DNA of 64,000 nucleotides, taken from Ipomoea triloba (Eukaryota; Streptophyta; Magnoliopsida; Solanales; Convolvulaceae). Each line of letters begins with the position of its first letter. Position 1 is the first letter of the stretch. This document shows, piece by piece, positions 9,703 through 21,962 of this stretch. The notes below the pieces were generated by a model. That model was not told the origin of the DNA and made no database searches. It saw only the letters and a list, made by a program, of their open reading frames with translations. The stretch spans positions 10,433,996 to 10,497,995 of the forward strand of contig NC_044922.1 in NCBI RefSeq assembly GCF_003576645.1, written 5' to 3'. The position numbers and the translations under genes are program-made.

Positions 9703-12700
9703 TCAGTTTCCCTTTCTTTCCAAATCTTTTGACCCCTTTTGTGGTGAGACTTTCAATAACACCTTCTCTCCCACCTGGTACTCTATGAATTGTCGCTTTA
9801 GATCAGCATAGGACTTTTGGCGATCTTGTGCGACTTTCATTCTCTCCTGAATCACTTTGATTGCTTCAATGGTTTCTTGTAAGTACTGAGGTCCAAGAGT
9901 AACAGCATCACTCTTATCGCTCCAGCATAGTGGACTTCGACACTTCTGTCCATATAATGCTTCGTAAGGAGCCATTCTTATAGTGGCATGATAGCTGTTA
10001 TTGTATGAGAATTCAATTAGATCCAACTGCTCATCCCACGAGCCCTGGAAATCGAGTTCACAACCTCTGAGCATATCTTCCAAGGTTTGGATTGTTCGCT
10101 CCGTTTGACCATCAGTGGCAGGATGAAAGGCAGTGCTCATCTTGAGTTGCGTACCCATGGCTACCTGTAATGTTTCCCAAAATCTCGATAGGAACCGTGA
10201 ATCTCGGTCTGAAATAATATCGTGTGCTATCCCATGATATTTAACCACATACTTGATGTAGGCTCTTGCCATTTTCTCCATTGACCAAGTTTTGTTCATC
10301 GGAATAAATCTTGCTGTCTTGGTCAATCGATCGACAACAACCCATACTTGGTCGTTTCCGGCTCTTGTTCTTGGCAATCCTCCCACAAAGTCCATGGAGA
10401 TTGAATCCCACTTCCATTGAGGAACCTCCAATGGTTGTAGCAACCCTTTCGGCTTACTTCTCTCTACCTTAACCTTTTGGCAATTCAAGCATTTAGCCAC
10501 AAATTCCGCAATGTCCTTCTTCATGCCCATCCACCAGAAATTTTGCCTCAGATCCTTGTACAGTTTGTCCACTCTTGGATGAACAGAATAAGGTGTGTTG
10601 TGACCTTCCCTCATTAATTGGTTCATTAATTCCTTACAACTTGCAGGTATGATCCATCTGCCCTTGAATCTCATGCTCCCATCCGGATGCAGTTCAAATG
10701 GACCCTGTTTTCCATCCACCATTTTCTCCTTGATATTCTTTACCCAGTTATCCTCTCCTTGGGCTTGTTTGATCTCTTCAAATAGGGCTGGAGTGGCCGA
10801 TAGGTAATATAGCTTCATCTCTTGGTCTGCCTGACCGCACATTGTTATTTCCAGATTGAGTTTCTGAAAATCCTTGCATAATTGTTCGGGTAATACCCAG
10901 AGAGCATGATTTGGCTTTCGGCTCAAAGCATCTGCTACCTTGTTTGCCTTACCCTCTTGGTATTGGATTTCCAGATCGTAGTCCTTGATTAACTCCAACC
11001 ATCTCCTTTGCCTTAAGTTAAGATCCCTCTGAGTGAAGATGTACTTCAAACTCTGATGATCCGTAAAGATCTTGCAAGTGATTCCATAAAGATAATGTCG
11101 CCAGATTTTCAGGGCAAACACCACAACTGCTAGTTCCAGATCGTGGGTTGGGTAGTTAGCCTCGTGTGGTTTTAGTTGACGAGACGCGTAAGCTATTACC
11201 TTTCCATGTTGCATCAAGACACATCCTAGTCCTTTGTGGGACGCATCTGTGTATAGCTCATAGCCTTCCGTTCCCACAGGTAAGGTTAACACTGGGGCAG
11301 TCGTTAACCTCCTCTTGAGTTCCTGAAACGCATGCTCGCATTCTCCACTCCAACTGTATTTGGTAGTCTTCTTGAGCAGATTGGTCAAAGGTCTTGCTAT
11401 CTTCGAGAAATCCTGGACAAATCTCCTGTAATAACCTGCCAATCCAAAGAAACTTCGGACTTCTGTAACCGATTTGGGTGGTTCCCATTCCATTACAGCT
11501 CTTATCTTAGTTGGATCCACTGCTATTCCTTCCCTGGTGATTATGTGACCCAGGAATGCTATTTCCTCTTTCCAAAATTCGCATTTTGAAAGTTTTGCGT
11601 AAGGTTTCTTTTCCCTCAACATTTGTAACGTCGTTCTAAGATGCTCTTCGTGCTCTTCCGGTGTCTTAGAATAAACCAAAATGTCATCTATGAAGACAAC
11701 AATGAACCTATCCAGGTATGGAAGGAAAATCCTGTTCATCAAGTCCATGAAAGTTCCTGGTGCGTTGGTCACTCCGAACGGCATAACTGTGAATTCGTAG
11801 TGCCCATACCTAGTCCGGAATGCGGTTTTGGAAATATCCTGTTCCGCGACTCGCACTTGGTGATACCCTGACCGTAAATCAATTTTTGAAAACACGCCTG
11901 CTCCCCTCAGTTGATCAAACAGATCGTCGATCCTGGGCAATGGGTATCTGTTCTTCACTGTGACTCGATTGAGCTCTCTATAGTCAATGCACAGTCTTAG
12001 ACTTCCATCCTTTTTCCTTACAAACAGTACCGGTGCGCCCCAAGGTGACACACTTGGTCTAATAAATCCCTTCTCCAATAACTCTGCTAGTTGAGCCTTC
12101 AAATCTTCCATCTCCTTCAGTGCCATTCGATAAGGCGCCTTCGATACTGGTGCGGTCCCCGGTACGAGGTCGATGGTAAATTCCACTTCCCTCTCTGGCG
12201 GCATTTCCGTGAGGTCATCCGGGAACACATCGGGAAATTCACGCACCACCGGGATTTGATTTAGTTCAGGTTCTTCCATCCCAGCTTCCTGCATTAAACA
12301 GAGGTACACTTCACACCCCTTGCGAGCGTACTTCATCAGCCTTTGCATCGTCATCAACCTTGGTTCAGGTTGCTTTTCCATTCCTCGATAGGATATCCTC
12401 CTCCCCTTCGGTCCTCGCAAGACAACCTTTCGCTCACTGCATACTATCTGAGCTTTATGTTTATCCAACCAGTCCATTCCTAGTATCACATCAATACCCT
12501 CTAGACCGAAACGAATGAGGTTTCCGGGACAGTTGGATCCCGCTATTTCTATTGTGATATTGTCATATCCCTCCTTACAGGTCACTACTATTCCCGAGGC
12601 AGTTCTTACATTCAAATCTAACTCGATAGTAGGCCTTAACTTTAATTTATCCGCAAATGTAGAGGATATAAATGAATTGGTAGCTCCTGTATCGAACAAT

Positions 12701-13254
12701 ACTAAGCCAGGTACTGAGTTAATAAGGAATGTACCGGTCACAACGTCGCTAGCCTGAGCTTGCTTGCTGTTAACGACATATATCTTGCCTTGGTTTGCCG
12801 TGCTGCTTTCTCCCACGGGTGCTTTCCCTTTGTTGGTGGGATTTGGAGCTGCATTAGCCGGCCTCCCCCGGTTTCCATGTTGAGAGTTGCCTCCCCCATT
12901 TCTCGTCTCCGCGGGCCTCTGGCTGGTGTTCCCACCGAATCCTCCTCTTTGATTGTTTTTCTGCGAGGGGTCCCGATGATTGTCCATCCTAGTTTGGCAC
13001 TCGTAGTACTTGTGCCCCAAGAACCCGCACTTAAAGCACCTGATCTTCTCTCCTTGGCAATTCTCTCCAAGGTGATCTCGTCCACACCTCCGGCAAGTTG
13101 AACTTCTCCTCTGATTCATTCCTCCCTTCCTTTCCCCTTGCATCGGATTGAATCTTCCCTGGCTGGTTTTCTTGTTATCCGACTTAAACTTTCCCTGTCT
13201 ATCATCCCCCTTCCTCTTATTCTTGCTGTAGACCTCCTGTTGATCCAGGTACAC
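9703..13254 (-). CDS. pol: TE-A pol: protease, reverse transcriptase, RNase H, integrase
   Basis: An uninterrupted frame of about 1180 codons in phase with gag. Counted from 13254, two zinc knuckles (C54-C57-H61-C66 and C73-C76-H81-C86) close the nucleocapsid. The protease site DTGA is at about 188-191. RT has [11 protein letters not shown], the palm strand YHQVRV and the active site FIDD at about 521-524. RNase H follows with [13 protein letters not shown]. The integrase zinc finger shows HNTPYSVHP and CLNCQKVK, and its core shows the Asp-Asp-Glu set in MDFVGG, SDRDSRF and DGQTERTIQ. It makes, copies and inserts the element's DNA within virus-like particles. Gag and pol appear fused in one frame, as is common in plant chromoviruses. 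The frame is lost near 9747 by one base, giving a false tail ending RKGN. Confidence 0.9.
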   Translation of the reverse strand: MYLDQQEVYSKNKRKGDDRQGKFKSDNKKTSQGRFNPMQGERKGGMNQRRSSTCRRCGRDHLGENCQGEKIRCFKCGFLGHKYYECQTRMDNHRDPSQKNNQRGGFGGNTSQRPAETRNGGGNSQHGNRGRPANAAPNPTNKGKAPVGESSTANQGKIYVVNSKQAQASDVVTGTFLINSVPGLVLFDTGATNSFISSTFADKLKLRPTIELDLNVRTASGIVVTCKEGYDNITIEIAGSNCPGNLIRFGLEGIDVILGMDWLDKHKAQIVCSERKVVLRGPKGRRISYRGMEKQPEPRLMTMQRLMKYARKGCEVYLCLMQEAGMEEPELNQIPVVREFPDVFPDDLTEMPPEREVEFTIDLVPGTAPVSKAPYRMALKEMEDLKAQLAELLEKGFIRPSVSPWGAPVLFVRKKDGSLRLCIDYRELNRVTVKNRYPLPRIDDLFDQLRGAGVFSKIDLRSGYHQVRVAEQDISKTAFRTRYGHYEFTVMPFGVTNAPGTFMDLMNRIFLPYLDRFIVVFIDDILVYSKTPEEHEEHLRTTLQMLREKKPYAKLSKCEFWKEEIAFLGHIITREGIAVDPTKIRAVMEWEPPKSVTEVRSFFGLAGYYRRFVQDFSKIARPLTNLLKKTTKYSWSGECEHAFQELKRRLTTAPVLTLPVGTEGYELYTDASHKGLGCVLMQHGKVIAYASRQLKPHEANYPTHDLELAVVVFALKIWRHYLYGITCKIFTDHQSLKYIFTQRDLNLRQRRWLELIKDYDLEIQYQEGKANKVADALSRKPNHALWVLPEQLCKDFQKLNLEITMCGQADQEMKLYYLSATPALFEEIKQAQGEDNWVKNIKEKMVDGKQGPFELHPDGSMRFKGRWIIPASCKELMNQLMREGHNTPYSVHPRVDKLYKDLRQNFWWMGMKKDIAEFVAKCLNCQKVKVERSKPKGLLQPLEVPQWKWDSISMDFVGGLPRTRAGNDQVWVVVDRLTKTARFIPMNKTWSMEKMARAYIKYVVKYHGIAHDIISDRDSRFLSRFWETLQVAMGTQLKMSTAFHPATDGQTERTIQTLEDMLRGCELDFQGSWDEQLDLIEFSYNNSYHATIRMAPYEALYGQKCRSPLCWSDKSDAVTLGPQYLQETIEAIKVIQERMKVAQDRQKSYADLKRQFIEYQVGEKVLLKVSPQKGSKDLERKGN

Positions 13255-13690
13255 TTGGTAGTGGTCAGATGCTCTGTCATATGCCTCCTTGAGCGTAGTG
13301 CNGGGCCTCTGGCTGGTGTTCCCCCCGAATCCTCCTCTTTGATTTTTTTCTGCGAGGGGTCCCGATGATTGTCCATCCTAGTTTGGCACTCGTAGTACTT
13401 GTGCCCCAAGAACCCGCACTTAAAGCACCTGATCTTCTCTCCTTGGCAATTCTCTCCAAGGTGATCTCGTCCACACCTCCGGCAAGTTGAACTTCTCCTC
13501 TGATTCATTCCTCCCTTCCTTTCCCCTTGCATCGGATTGAATCTTCCCTGGCTGGTTTTCTTGTTATCCGACTTAAACTTTCCCTGTCTATCATCCCCCT
13601 TCCTATTATTCTTGCTGTAGACCTCCTGTTGATCCAGGTACACTTGGTAGTGGTCAGATGCTCTGTCATATGCCTCCTTGAGCGTAGTGC
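12913..13690. repeat. 388-bp direct duplication around N at 13302
   Basis: 12913-13301 and 13303-13690 are near-identical and abut a single N. Removing one copy restores an unbroken gag-pol frame, so an unresolved contig overlap is the simplest explanation. Confidence 0.85.
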
Positions 13691-14231
13691 ACATAAACGG
13701 TGCAATCGCCCCTCTCACAGCCCAATCCAGTCCACGTACGAACCTCCTCGCCTTACTGGCTTCGTCAGGCACAATGTTCTGAGCAAACCTCACCAGCTCC
13801 ACGTACTGATCATAATAGGCCTGCACAGTCGCTCCCTTTTGTTTCAACCGCAGGAATTCCTCACACTTGATTCCCTTGATCCTTTCTGTATAGAATTGTC
13901 CTCTCAATTCTTCCTTGAATTCCTCCCAGCCGAAGTCTAGGTCTTGCAGCAAGTCGGGTCCAGCTGTTGACCACCAGTTGTCTGCCGCTTTTGTCAGATA
14001 GTACACGGCAGAGGATACTCGCTGATTTGCAGGACAGTTGACTGCATCGAGTAGCTTGTCAAATGTCCTAATCCATTCTTCTAAGATCACCGGGTCTTCT
14101 TCACCCGCATAGTATGGTGGCTGCCTGCTTGCTATGGCCTTTGCAAAATCAACTCGCGGCTGTCTGTTATTTTGATTCTGGACTTGTTGAGCCATCATAA
14201 ATCCAGCCATCTGTTCCATTGCGAGAGCCAT
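13116..14231 (-). CDS. gag: TE-A gag (capsid and nucleocapsid), split by a false duplication
   Basis: Begins at ATG 14231 ([13 protein letters not shown]). The capsid domain has [20 protein letters not shown] ([12 protein letters not shown]), [19 protein letters not shown] and a linker of charged residues before the two zinc knuckles. The N at 13302 is flanked by near-identical copies of 388-389 bp (12913-13301 and 13303-13690) covering the linker and knuckles. Collapsing these gives one gag-pol frame: about 198 codons before 13254-type sequence begins, then all of pol. Small differences between the two copies sit mainly near the N, as expected of contig ends. The real product is therefore probably a single polyprotein of close to 1500 residues. 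The native leader and primer site upstream are missing at the N at 14235. Confidence 0.8.
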   Translation of the reverse strand: MALAMEQMAGFMMAQQVQNQNNRQPRVDFAKAIASRQPPYYAGEEDPVILEEWIRTFDKLLDAVNCPANQRVSSAVYYLTKAADNWWSTAGPDLLQDLDFGWEEFKEELRGQFYTERIKGIKCEEFLRLKQKGATVQAYYDQYVELVRFAQNIVPDEASKARRFVRGLDWAVRGAIAPFMCTTLKEAYDRASDHYQVYLDQQEVYSKNNRKGDDRQGKFKSDNKKTSQGRFNPMQGERKGGMNQRRSSTCRRCGRDHLGENCQGEKIRCFKCGFLGHKYYECQTRMDNHRDPSQKKIKEEDSGGTPARGXALRSRRHMTEHLTTTKCTWINRRSTARIRGRGMIDRESLSRITRKPAREDSIRCKGKGREE

Positions 14232-14235
14232 ACGN

Positions 14236-15099
14236 AATTATCTAGTTTCAAACAACCTCAACCAATTAAAGGGATTCCTTACCTCAACCGGGTTTCAAAT
14301 TTTGTAGGAGATCTTTGTGGATGATTTTTCCCCCGATTCACCTTAAACCCTAGAATTCCATCAACCACATAACACATGATTTTAAGAAATCTTAACTTAG
14401 ATTCATGTTCTAGGATGAAAAATAAAGCTATCTACCGAATAAAATTGGAGTTTTACCGAATAACTTGATAATTGTGAAGAAGTTGCTAGCTATGGAGTCT
14501 TGAAGCTTGATGAAGATGATGAAGATCCCACTCTCTCTCCCTCTCTCTTTTTTTTCGGCCAACACTAGCAAAATGGGAAAAAAATTGGCTTAAATATCTA
14601 CCCACTTGGTTGACTAGTCCACTCTTGGGGATAAGATCCAAAATAAAATGGAATAAAATAATCTAAAATATCTTAGCTTAGACTGATTGGGATTAAATCA
14701 GATAAATTCTTGGTAGAAACTAATTCAATTCAAATAATTCTCGTACCCAAAAATTTATTCCAGTCTAGAACTCAAAATTGGGCTAGGTTCAGTACACCGC
14801 GAAATTTCGCGATGTACGATCACAAATAAATTTTGGCTGCTATGGGCTAATCTAATTAAATAGGAAATTCAAGAATAATAGTATGATGCCTAAAAATCCA
14901 TTTCCTAGGACAAACGGGTCCGAATACTAGTTCCTAAAATTTTTACGGTTCGTGACCGGGACGTACGATCGCAGCTTATTACTAACTGTCCTTACTTATA
15001 ATAATTCTTTTGAGGCATCGGGAGATCATCTCATGAATGTTATAACCTAAAGAAATGTTTTTCGAACCTTAATTTTACTCGAATAGGTGAGGGGTTACA
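14236..15099 (-). repeat. 5' LTR of TE-A, partial
   Basis: Matches 8338-9204 of LTR-A almost base for base and ends at the same terminal motif GGGGTTACA (15099). It is followed by the duplication GAGAC. The rest of the LTR and the primer site are absent at the N (14235). Confidence 0.85.
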
Positions 15100-15104
15100 G
15101 AGAC

Positions 15105-15315
15105 TATGGGTTTAAGATAAAGAATGCCACATAAAACAGCCCCCCAAACCCATCCCTAAACAACAATAGTCCCACTTCAATCGAATAACTAATCAAAACA
15201 AAACTGCAGATCCAACAAATGAATGTCAGATCTGCCTTTACTGGTGTGCTCTTGTATCCGTGTTACTACCTGCAAAAATAAAAAAAGAATTAATTCAGAA
15301 TAGGTGTGTCGTGAC
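15105..15315 (-). repeat. Right part of the poly-T insert
   Basis: Continues the sequence interrupted by TE-A at 5653. No coding potential is seen. A near-duplicate TGTG(T/G)CGTGACACCCTC at about 15303 and 15349 blurs its right edge with the T1 LTR. It recurs at 16855-17065 through the 1750-bp duplication. Confidence 0.4.
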
Positions 15316-15471
15316 ACCCTCTTAGCATCTAGGAGATGGTTTACCTAGATGTGGCGTGACACCCTCTATGAACTAGTATCGCTTCCGCTTTAATTTAATT
15401 GGGTTCTAAGATTTGCTAGCTTTTGCTTTAAGTTATTATCTATTTCAACTTGGAAATTTAGGGGTGTTACA
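15316..15471 (+). repeat. 3' end of T1-type LTR, second part
   Basis: Resumes the LTR broken at 4893 (ACCTAGATGTGGCGTGACACCC onward) and ends GGGGTGTTACA at 15471. The same end recurs at 17066-17221 in the tandem duplication. It is joined directly to the middle of pol, without primer site or gag, so recombination or deletion has removed about half of an element. Confidence 0.7.
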
Positions 15472-15883
15472 AGACTAGTGTAGCATTTCTAGGCCACGTG
15501 ATAGCCAAGGAGGGAATCTTGGTAGATCCCGCAAAGATCCGGGTCTGAAGTTTTCTGGGATTGGCAGGGTACTATAGACGGTTCGTGCCAAACTTCTCGA
15601 AGATAGCGCAGCCCATAACGCAACTCATGAAGAAGACCATGCCATTCAAATGGGACGACAATTGTATAGATGCCTTTCAAGAATTGAAGAAGAGGTTGAT
15701 GTCCGCCCCAATCTTGAGCTTACCATCTGAGACCGAGGGTTTCGAGGTATTCAGCGATGCTTCAAAGAAGGGACTAGGATGCGTACTGATGCAGAATAGT
15801 AGGGTGATCGCTTATGCATCCCGGCAGCTAAAGAGTCACGAGGAAAATTACCTCACGCATGACCTGGAGCTGGATGCTTTGTA
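15472..15883 (+). pseudogene. pol: Truncated duplicate of chromovirus pol (RT end to RNase H)
   Basis: The first copy of the sequence at 17222-17633. It encodes FLGHVIAKEGILVDP, a stop, [18 protein letters not shown] and RNase H up to LTHDLELDA, where it runs into LTR-A sequence. It has no start of its own and cannot give a functional product. Confidence 0.8.
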
Positions 15884-17221
15884 CCATACGTACATATACT
15901 CAAATGTGTACACAATTTATATATATATACATTCATCATGTACCCAAAAATTCCACCTAGAGCCATTATATTTCAACCAACTATCAATTATCTAGTTTCA
16001 AACAACCTCAACCAATTAAAGGGATTCCTTACCTCAACCGGGTTTCAAATTTTGTAGGAGATCTTTGTGGATGATTTTTCCCCCGATTCACCTTAAACCC
16101 TAGAATTCCATCAACCACATAACACATGATTTTAAGAAATCTTAACTTAGATTCATGTTCTAGGATGAAAAATAAAGCTATCTACCGAATAAAATTGGAG
16201 TTTTACCGAATAACTTGATAATTGTGAAGAAGTTGCTAGCTATGGAGTCTTGAAGCTTGATGAAGATGATGAAGATCCCACTCTCTCTCCCTCTCTCTTT
16301 TTTTTCGGCCAACACTAGCAAAATGGGAAAAAAATTGGCTTAAATATCTACCCACTTGGTTGACTAGTCCACTCTTGGGGATAAGATCCAAAATAAAATG
16401 GAATAAAATAATCTAAAATATCTTAGCTTAGACTGATTGGGATTAAATCAGATAAATTCTTGGTAGAAACTAATTCAATTCAAATAATTCTCGTACCCAA
16501 AAATTTATTCCAGTCTAGAACTCAAAATTGGGCTAGGTTCAGTACACCGCGAAATTTCGCGATGTACGATCACAAATAAATTTTGGCTGCTATGGGCTAA
16601 TCTAATTAAATAGGAAATTCAAGAATAATAGTATGATGCCTAAAAATCCATTTCCTAGGACAAACGGGTCCGAATACTAGTTCCTAAAATTTTTACGGTT
16701 CGTGACCGGGACGTACGATCGCAGCTTATTACTAACTGTCCTTACTTATAATAATTCTTTTGAGGCATCGGGAGATCATCTCATGAATGTTATAACCTAA
16801 AGAAATGTTTTTCGAACCTTAATTTTACTCGAATAGGTGAGGGGTTACAGAGACTATGGGTTTAAGATAAAGAATGCCACATAAAACAGCCCCCCAAACC
16901 CATCCCTAAACAACAATAGTCCCACTTCAATCGAATAACTAATCAAAACAAAACTGCAGATCCAACAAATGAATGTCAGATCTGCCTTTACTGGTGTGCT
17001 CTTGTATCCGTGTTACTACCTGCAAAAATAAAAAAAGAATTAATTCAGAATAGGTGTGTCGTGACACCCTCTTAGCATCTAGGAGATGGTTTACCTAGAT
17101 GTGGCGTGACACCCTCTATGAACTAGTATCGCTTCCGCTTTAATTTAATTGGGTTCTAAGATTTGCTAGCTTTTGCTTTAAGTTATTATCTATTTCAACT
17201 TGGAAATTTAGGGGTGTTACA

Positions 17222-19427
17222 AGACTAGTGTAGCATTTCTAGGCCACGTGATAGCCAAGGAGGGAATCTTGGTAGATCCCGCAAAGATCCGGGTCTGAAG
17301 TTTTCTGGGATTGGCAGGGTACTATAGACGGTTCGTGCCAAACTTCTCGAAGATAGCGCAGCCCATAACGCAACTCATGAAGAAGACCATGCCATTCAAA
17401 TGGGACGACAATTGTATAGATGCCTTTCAAGAATTGAAGAAGAGGTTGATGTCCGCCCCAATCTTGAGCTTACCATCTGAGACCGAGGGTTTCGAGGTAT
17501 TCAGCGATGCTTCAAAGAAGGGACTAGGATGCGTACTGATGCAGAATAGTAGGGTGATCGCTTATGCATCCCGGCAGCTAAAGAGTCACGAGGAAAATTA
17601 CCTCACGCATGACCTGGAGCTGGATGCGATGGTCTTCGCCTTAAAGATTTGGAGGCATTATCTCTATGGGGTGCAGTGCAAGATCTATACAAATCACAAG
17701 AGCTTAAAGTACATCTTCAGACAGAAAGAGCTAAACATGCGACAAAGGCGTTGGCTGGAGCTCATTAAGGATTATGATTTAATCATTCAATACCATGAGG
17801 GGAAAGCGAACGTGATGGCAGACACGTTAAGTAGAAAGACTAGACACTCTCTTAGTGCCACTAGGGTACTTACAGATAAGCTGTGCAAAGAATTTCAAAA
17901 GATGAACATTAAAGTAATGGAGGAAGGGCAGGTGGACCGTGACATCAGACTCTTTAACATGCAAGTTATACCAGCATGGCTCGACGAGATCCGAAGAAGC
18001 CAGATTGGGGACACGAGGTTGGACAAGATAAGAGCAGGTTTGATGGATGGGAAGAAAGGACCCTTTGAGCTACATAAATATGGTAGTTTGCGCTACCAGA
18101 GGCGTTGGTGCGTACCACACTCGTGTGGAGGAATTAAAAGGCAAATTCTGGAAGAAGGGCACGACACTCCGTACTCAGTACATCCTGGTGGTGACAAGTT
18201 GTATAAGGACATAAAGAGACTGTTCTGGTGGTCGAATATGAAAAAGGAAATAGTAGACTTCGTGAGCCGATGCTTAAATTGCCAGAAAGTTAAAGTAGAA
18301 AGATATAAGTCCAAGGGACTGGTGTAGTCACTACAAATACCCGAGGGAAAGTGGGACTCGATCTCTATAGATTTTGTAGGTGGGTTACCACTGACCAAGA
18401 CTGGGAAAGATTAAGATTTGGGTAATCGTGGACTGTCTCACCAAGACCGCACGCTTCATTGCAATGAAGGAAACTTGGACTATGAACCAGCTGGCCAAAG
18501 CTTATGTGAATCAAGTAGTGAAATACCATGGTGTGCCTCGCAACATTGTGTCCGACAGAGACTCGAGGTTCCTGTCCCAGTTTTGGAAAGCTCTGCAGGC
18601 GGCCATGGGTACTAAACTGAAAAATGAGCACTACTCTTCACCCAGCCACTGATGGTTAGACCGAGCGAACTATTCAGACATTGGAAGATATGTTATGGGC
18701 TTGTGTTCTGGATTTTCCAGGGTCGTGGGAAGAACATCTTGATCTGATTGAGTTTTCCTACAATAGCAGTTATCACGCGAGCATTCGGATGGCGTCGTAC
18801 GAGGCCCTCTACGGGAAGAAGTGTAGAAACCCATTATGCTGGGAAGATTTGGTGAATCCTGTGACATTAGGATCGCAATATCTGCAGGAAGCAACTAAAA
18901 AAGTCAAGCTGATTCAGGAAAGGATGAAAACCGCTCAAGATCGCCAAAAATATTACGCTTATTTAGGGAGGAAAGCGGCTGAACTCCAGGAAGGGGAAAA
19001 AGTGTGGTTGAAGATTTCTCCTTCTAGAGGTGTGATGAGATTCGGGAAGAAGGGGAAGCTGATTCCCAGGTTTCTTGGCCCATATGAGATCCTGGAGAGG
19101 ATTGGTTCGGTGGCGTATCGCTTAACTCTACCAGCCGAGTTGGATCGTGTGCATGATGTGTTCTATGTCTTGCAGCTAAAGAAATACATGCATGATGCTT
19201 CACATGTGATTTCACCCGAGACCCTAAGCATAGATGAGACTCTATCATATGAAGAGAAGCTAGTGAACATTATGGATTTCAAGACCCGAGAGACTCGCCG
19301 CAAAGCAGTAAAGCTAGTGAAAGTATGCTGGTCCAACCACGGAGTCGAGGAGGCAACCTGGGAGATGGAGGACGAGATGAGGAAGCGCTACCCGACCTTA
19401 TTCAGTCAAGGTGGGAAGTTAGGCTAA
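17222..19427 (+). pseudogene. pol: Broken chromovirus pol: RT end, RNase H, integrase, chromodomain
   Basis: Plus-strand pol remnant of a second Tekay-like element, fused to a T1-type LTR end. In order: end of RT (FLGHVIAKEG), a TGA before [12 protein letters not shown], RNase H ([27 protein letters not shown]), integrase zinc finger ([23 protein letters not shown]), a TAG after SKGLV near 18325, DFVGGLP, a frameshift near 18410, LTKTARF, SDRDSRF, a TAG replacing Gln in DGQTER, then an open frame from 18681 with SYHASIRMA, GPYEIL, FYVLQLKKY and a chromodomain-like end EEATWEMEDEMRKRYP. At least four lesions, so inactive. It is more decayed than TE-A, and its integrase differs enough to be another subfamily, possibly the missing pol of T1. 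Confidence 0.9.
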
Positions 19428-20039
19428 CTTTAGGCATTTGCATGTTGTGAATGGTTTTGGTTAATTGGGAGTTTTGGGAATTAGGATCTAGAACCCTATC
19501 TAGGTGAATTCCTTGCTTGATAATCTTTCTTTTAAATAGTGACCGATCAAAAGTTCAACCATTCACCAACCAATCTCTACTTGGAGATAAGTAGAAAGGG
19601 GGGGAGTAAACTCAAAGAGGAGTTGAAAACCCTTCAACAATGTGACTGTCCGGCTTAGTGATCAAAGGAGCACGTTGGGGACGAGTTGTACTATCAGAGG
19701 AGAAAATAGTGCAAACCTTTACAAGTTGTGAAGAAGAGTGGAGTAGGCTTCGTTAACAGCCGAACCACTATAAAATCCTTCTCTCCCTACTCTTTTATTT
19801 ATTATCTCCTTATTTGTTGCATTTGCATACCACCAACCCAGCCTAAAATTTTCATAAAAAAATCCGTGCAAAGTAAATATTAAAACGAACAACATTCTAT
19901 TTTTTCGCTGCCAAAACTCTTGATCAAGTCTTATCTCAAAAGAGTATACTTGTAAAAGAATTTTTCAAAACGCTAGTGAGTCTATTCAACACCCCCTCCC
20001 CCCCCTCTAGACTCACTTACTCACCTATCGAGACCAACA
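19428..20039 (+). repeat. Copia-like LTR remnant (candidate)
   Basis: After the pol end, about 600 bp without coding sequence. It holds a TATA-like CTATAAAATCC (19770), a T-rich stretch, and a C-rich segment with ACGCTAGTGAGTCTATTCAAC...CTCTAGACTCACT, an arrangement seen at the LTR ends of plant Ty1/copia elements. LTR ends are not resolvable. Confidence 0.35.
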
Positions 20040-20319
20040 ATTTTTCCTCCAGTATTTTAAGCTAAGAATTCTTGAAAATATTGTTATTATGGTATAAATT
20101 ACTTAGGATCTTCGGTGGGAATTTGGAGGAAAGGATCACAACAATTTCTACGGTGTTAAAAGCTACTTAAAAGGTAAGGAATCCCTTAAGTCGGTTTAGT
20201 CAGTTAAAAATGGACAATTGCTAGTGAACTATGAGACTAGGAGTTTTACGTGGAAATTATGTGTAAAGTTTGAGGATTTCTTAGTTAGCTCATGAGACTA
20301 CTCTTTGAATTTTGGAAAT

Positions 20320-20590
20320 TTTTGTATACATGTTCATAGCTAGTATATGCATGTATATGTTATTTGTATACATGTTCATAGCTAGTATATGCATGTATAT
20401 GTTATATGTATACATGTTCATAGCTAGTATATGCATGTATATGTTATAATTATACATGTTCATAGCTAGTATATGCATGTATATGTTATAATTATACATG
20501 TTCATAGCTAGTATATGCATGTATATGTTATAATTATGTCCATATATAGCTAGTATATGCATGTATATGTTATAATTATGTCCATATAAG
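20320..20590. repeat. 42-bp tandem repeat, about six copies
   Basis: Repeats of about 40-42 bp containing ACATGTTCATAGCTAGTATA and ATGCATGTATATG. The open minus-strand frame here is only the repeat read in a multiple of three and is not called as a gene. Confidence 0.85.
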
Positions 20591-21129
20591 CTTATACTGA
20601 TGAAAATATTGGAAATTCAAGTTGTTACCACACTGTTTTCATTGCCCAAAACTGGCAGAATTCAGGGACGCGACCCTGGACGCGCGTCCAATGCGCGTCC
20701 AGTAGGCTCGAAACCAGGCAGAACGGTGGTGCGGACACGAGGCCGGACGCGCGTCCACCGGTGCGTTCTCCTATGCGTCCAAGTTTTGCATGGATCTGTT
20801 TTCAACTGAGTTTTCTTCCAAAATTTTTGCTCATACATGATATGATGTTTGAAAGGCCTATGGGCAACTAAGTTCAATTTTTGAAAGAACAAACATTGTT
20901 TTGGAAGTTATGAACATCACTTTGGAAGAAAAATATTGTTTTTGAGGAATAAGTATAACCCTTGTCACTTGAGAAATTTGTGTTGAAAAGCCATTGGCAA
21001 ATGTGAATATTTTGGAAACATAGTTTGAAAGAAATAAGCTGTTTTTGGGAGGCATTATGTGAAAATGCTATTTGAATCCAGGAAAGAAAGAGTGTTTTGA
21101 AAACCTTAGTTTCTGGATAAGTTGTGGAG

Positions 21130-21490
21130 GACTTGATTAACCCACGGGAGGGCTTAATTGCCATAGCCCAGCGGTTGTTTACAAGATTGACCTACGGGAG
21201 GGCTTAAATGCCATGGCCCGAGGTTGTTGAGATGATTGACCTACGGGAGGGCTTGAATGCCATGGCCCGAGGTTGTTGAGATGATTGACCTACGGGGGGG
21301 GCTTGAATGCCATGGCCCGAGGTTGTTGAGATGATTGACCTACGGGAGGGCTTGAATGCCATGGCCCGAGGTTGTTGAGATGATTGACCTACGGGAGGGC
21401 TTAAGTGCCATGGCCCGGGGTTGTTACAAGATTGAGGAAGACATGATTGACCTACGGGAGGGCTTAAATGCCATGGCCCGGGGTTGGAAG
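21130..21490. repeat. 50-bp tandem repeat, about seven copies
   Basis: Units of about 50 bp around GATTGACCTACGGGAGGGCT and ATGCCATGGCCCGAGGTTG. It lies upstream of the LTR-B small frame at the position where LTR-C has a different array (24345-24569), so this spot is prone to tandem growth. Confidence 0.85.
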
Positions 21491-21962
21491 AAGGGAGTTA
21501 AGAAAACACACCAAAAAGGCCTCACGCTTACCTAGGGGAAAACTAAGTGAATTTTAACTATGAAAATTTAGTTACTCCGTAACTATACAGAAGAGCAAAA
21601 TGTGACGAATTTTGAGCACTGAAGTGTGCTGCTGAACTCTTTTTTTTTTTGAGATAAAAATGATGAAAATTCCTTGAAATGAAAAGTTTTGCAAACTTGT
21701 CTGAAAGACGGAAAAGTGATTTTGAGCGGCAGTTATGCCATTATCTTTAATTGAGAAAAGTTTTACATGTTGATTCAACTCACATACTCTACTATACTTT
21801 CTACTGTTGATAATCTGGTTGCAGGTAGAGTTTCAACTTATGGGTAAAACTTTACAGCTTTCAAATTATTATATTTTTCAAAACCTTTGTTTACTTTTGA
21901 GTGACAATGGATTTCCTTGCTTAGCCGTCGTGCTAACTACACTTCATTGTGTTCCTTATTAG

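Larger units (their letters stand above)
5649..15104 (-). mobile_element. TE-A: near-complete Tekay-like Ty3/gypsy retrotransposon
   Basis: The element reads on the minus strand and is bounded by 5-bp target-site duplications GAGAC (5649-5653 and 15100-15104). LTR ends are TGTAACCCC...GTGTTACA read on the minus strand. The 3' LTR is complete (5654-9204). The 5' LTR is present only as 14236-15099, because an N at 14235 joins it directly to the gag start and removes the leader, primer site and most of the LTR. The polyprotein (14231 to 9347) carries all expected domains and a C-terminal chromodomain. One frameshift and one assembly duplication interrupt it. Otherwise it is intact and therefore young. 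It is nested in the poly-T insert inside the T1 LTR. Confidence 0.85.
14236..17633. repeat. 1750-bp tandem duplication
   Basis: 15884-17633 repeats 14236-15883 at a constant offset of 1750 bp; the first copy lacks about 100 bp at its start, where the N (14235) lies. Each unit holds TE-A LTR end, poly-T insert, T1 LTR end and the start of the pol fragment. The junction at 15883/15884 cuts RNase H after LELDA and joins LTR interior. Near identity means it is either very recent or an assembly error. Confidence 0.85.

Noticed and set aside
20290..20562. Repeat protein frame MHILAMNMYNYNIY in LTR-B
   Set aside because: It is the 42-bp tandem repeat read in frame; no conservation and no start context.
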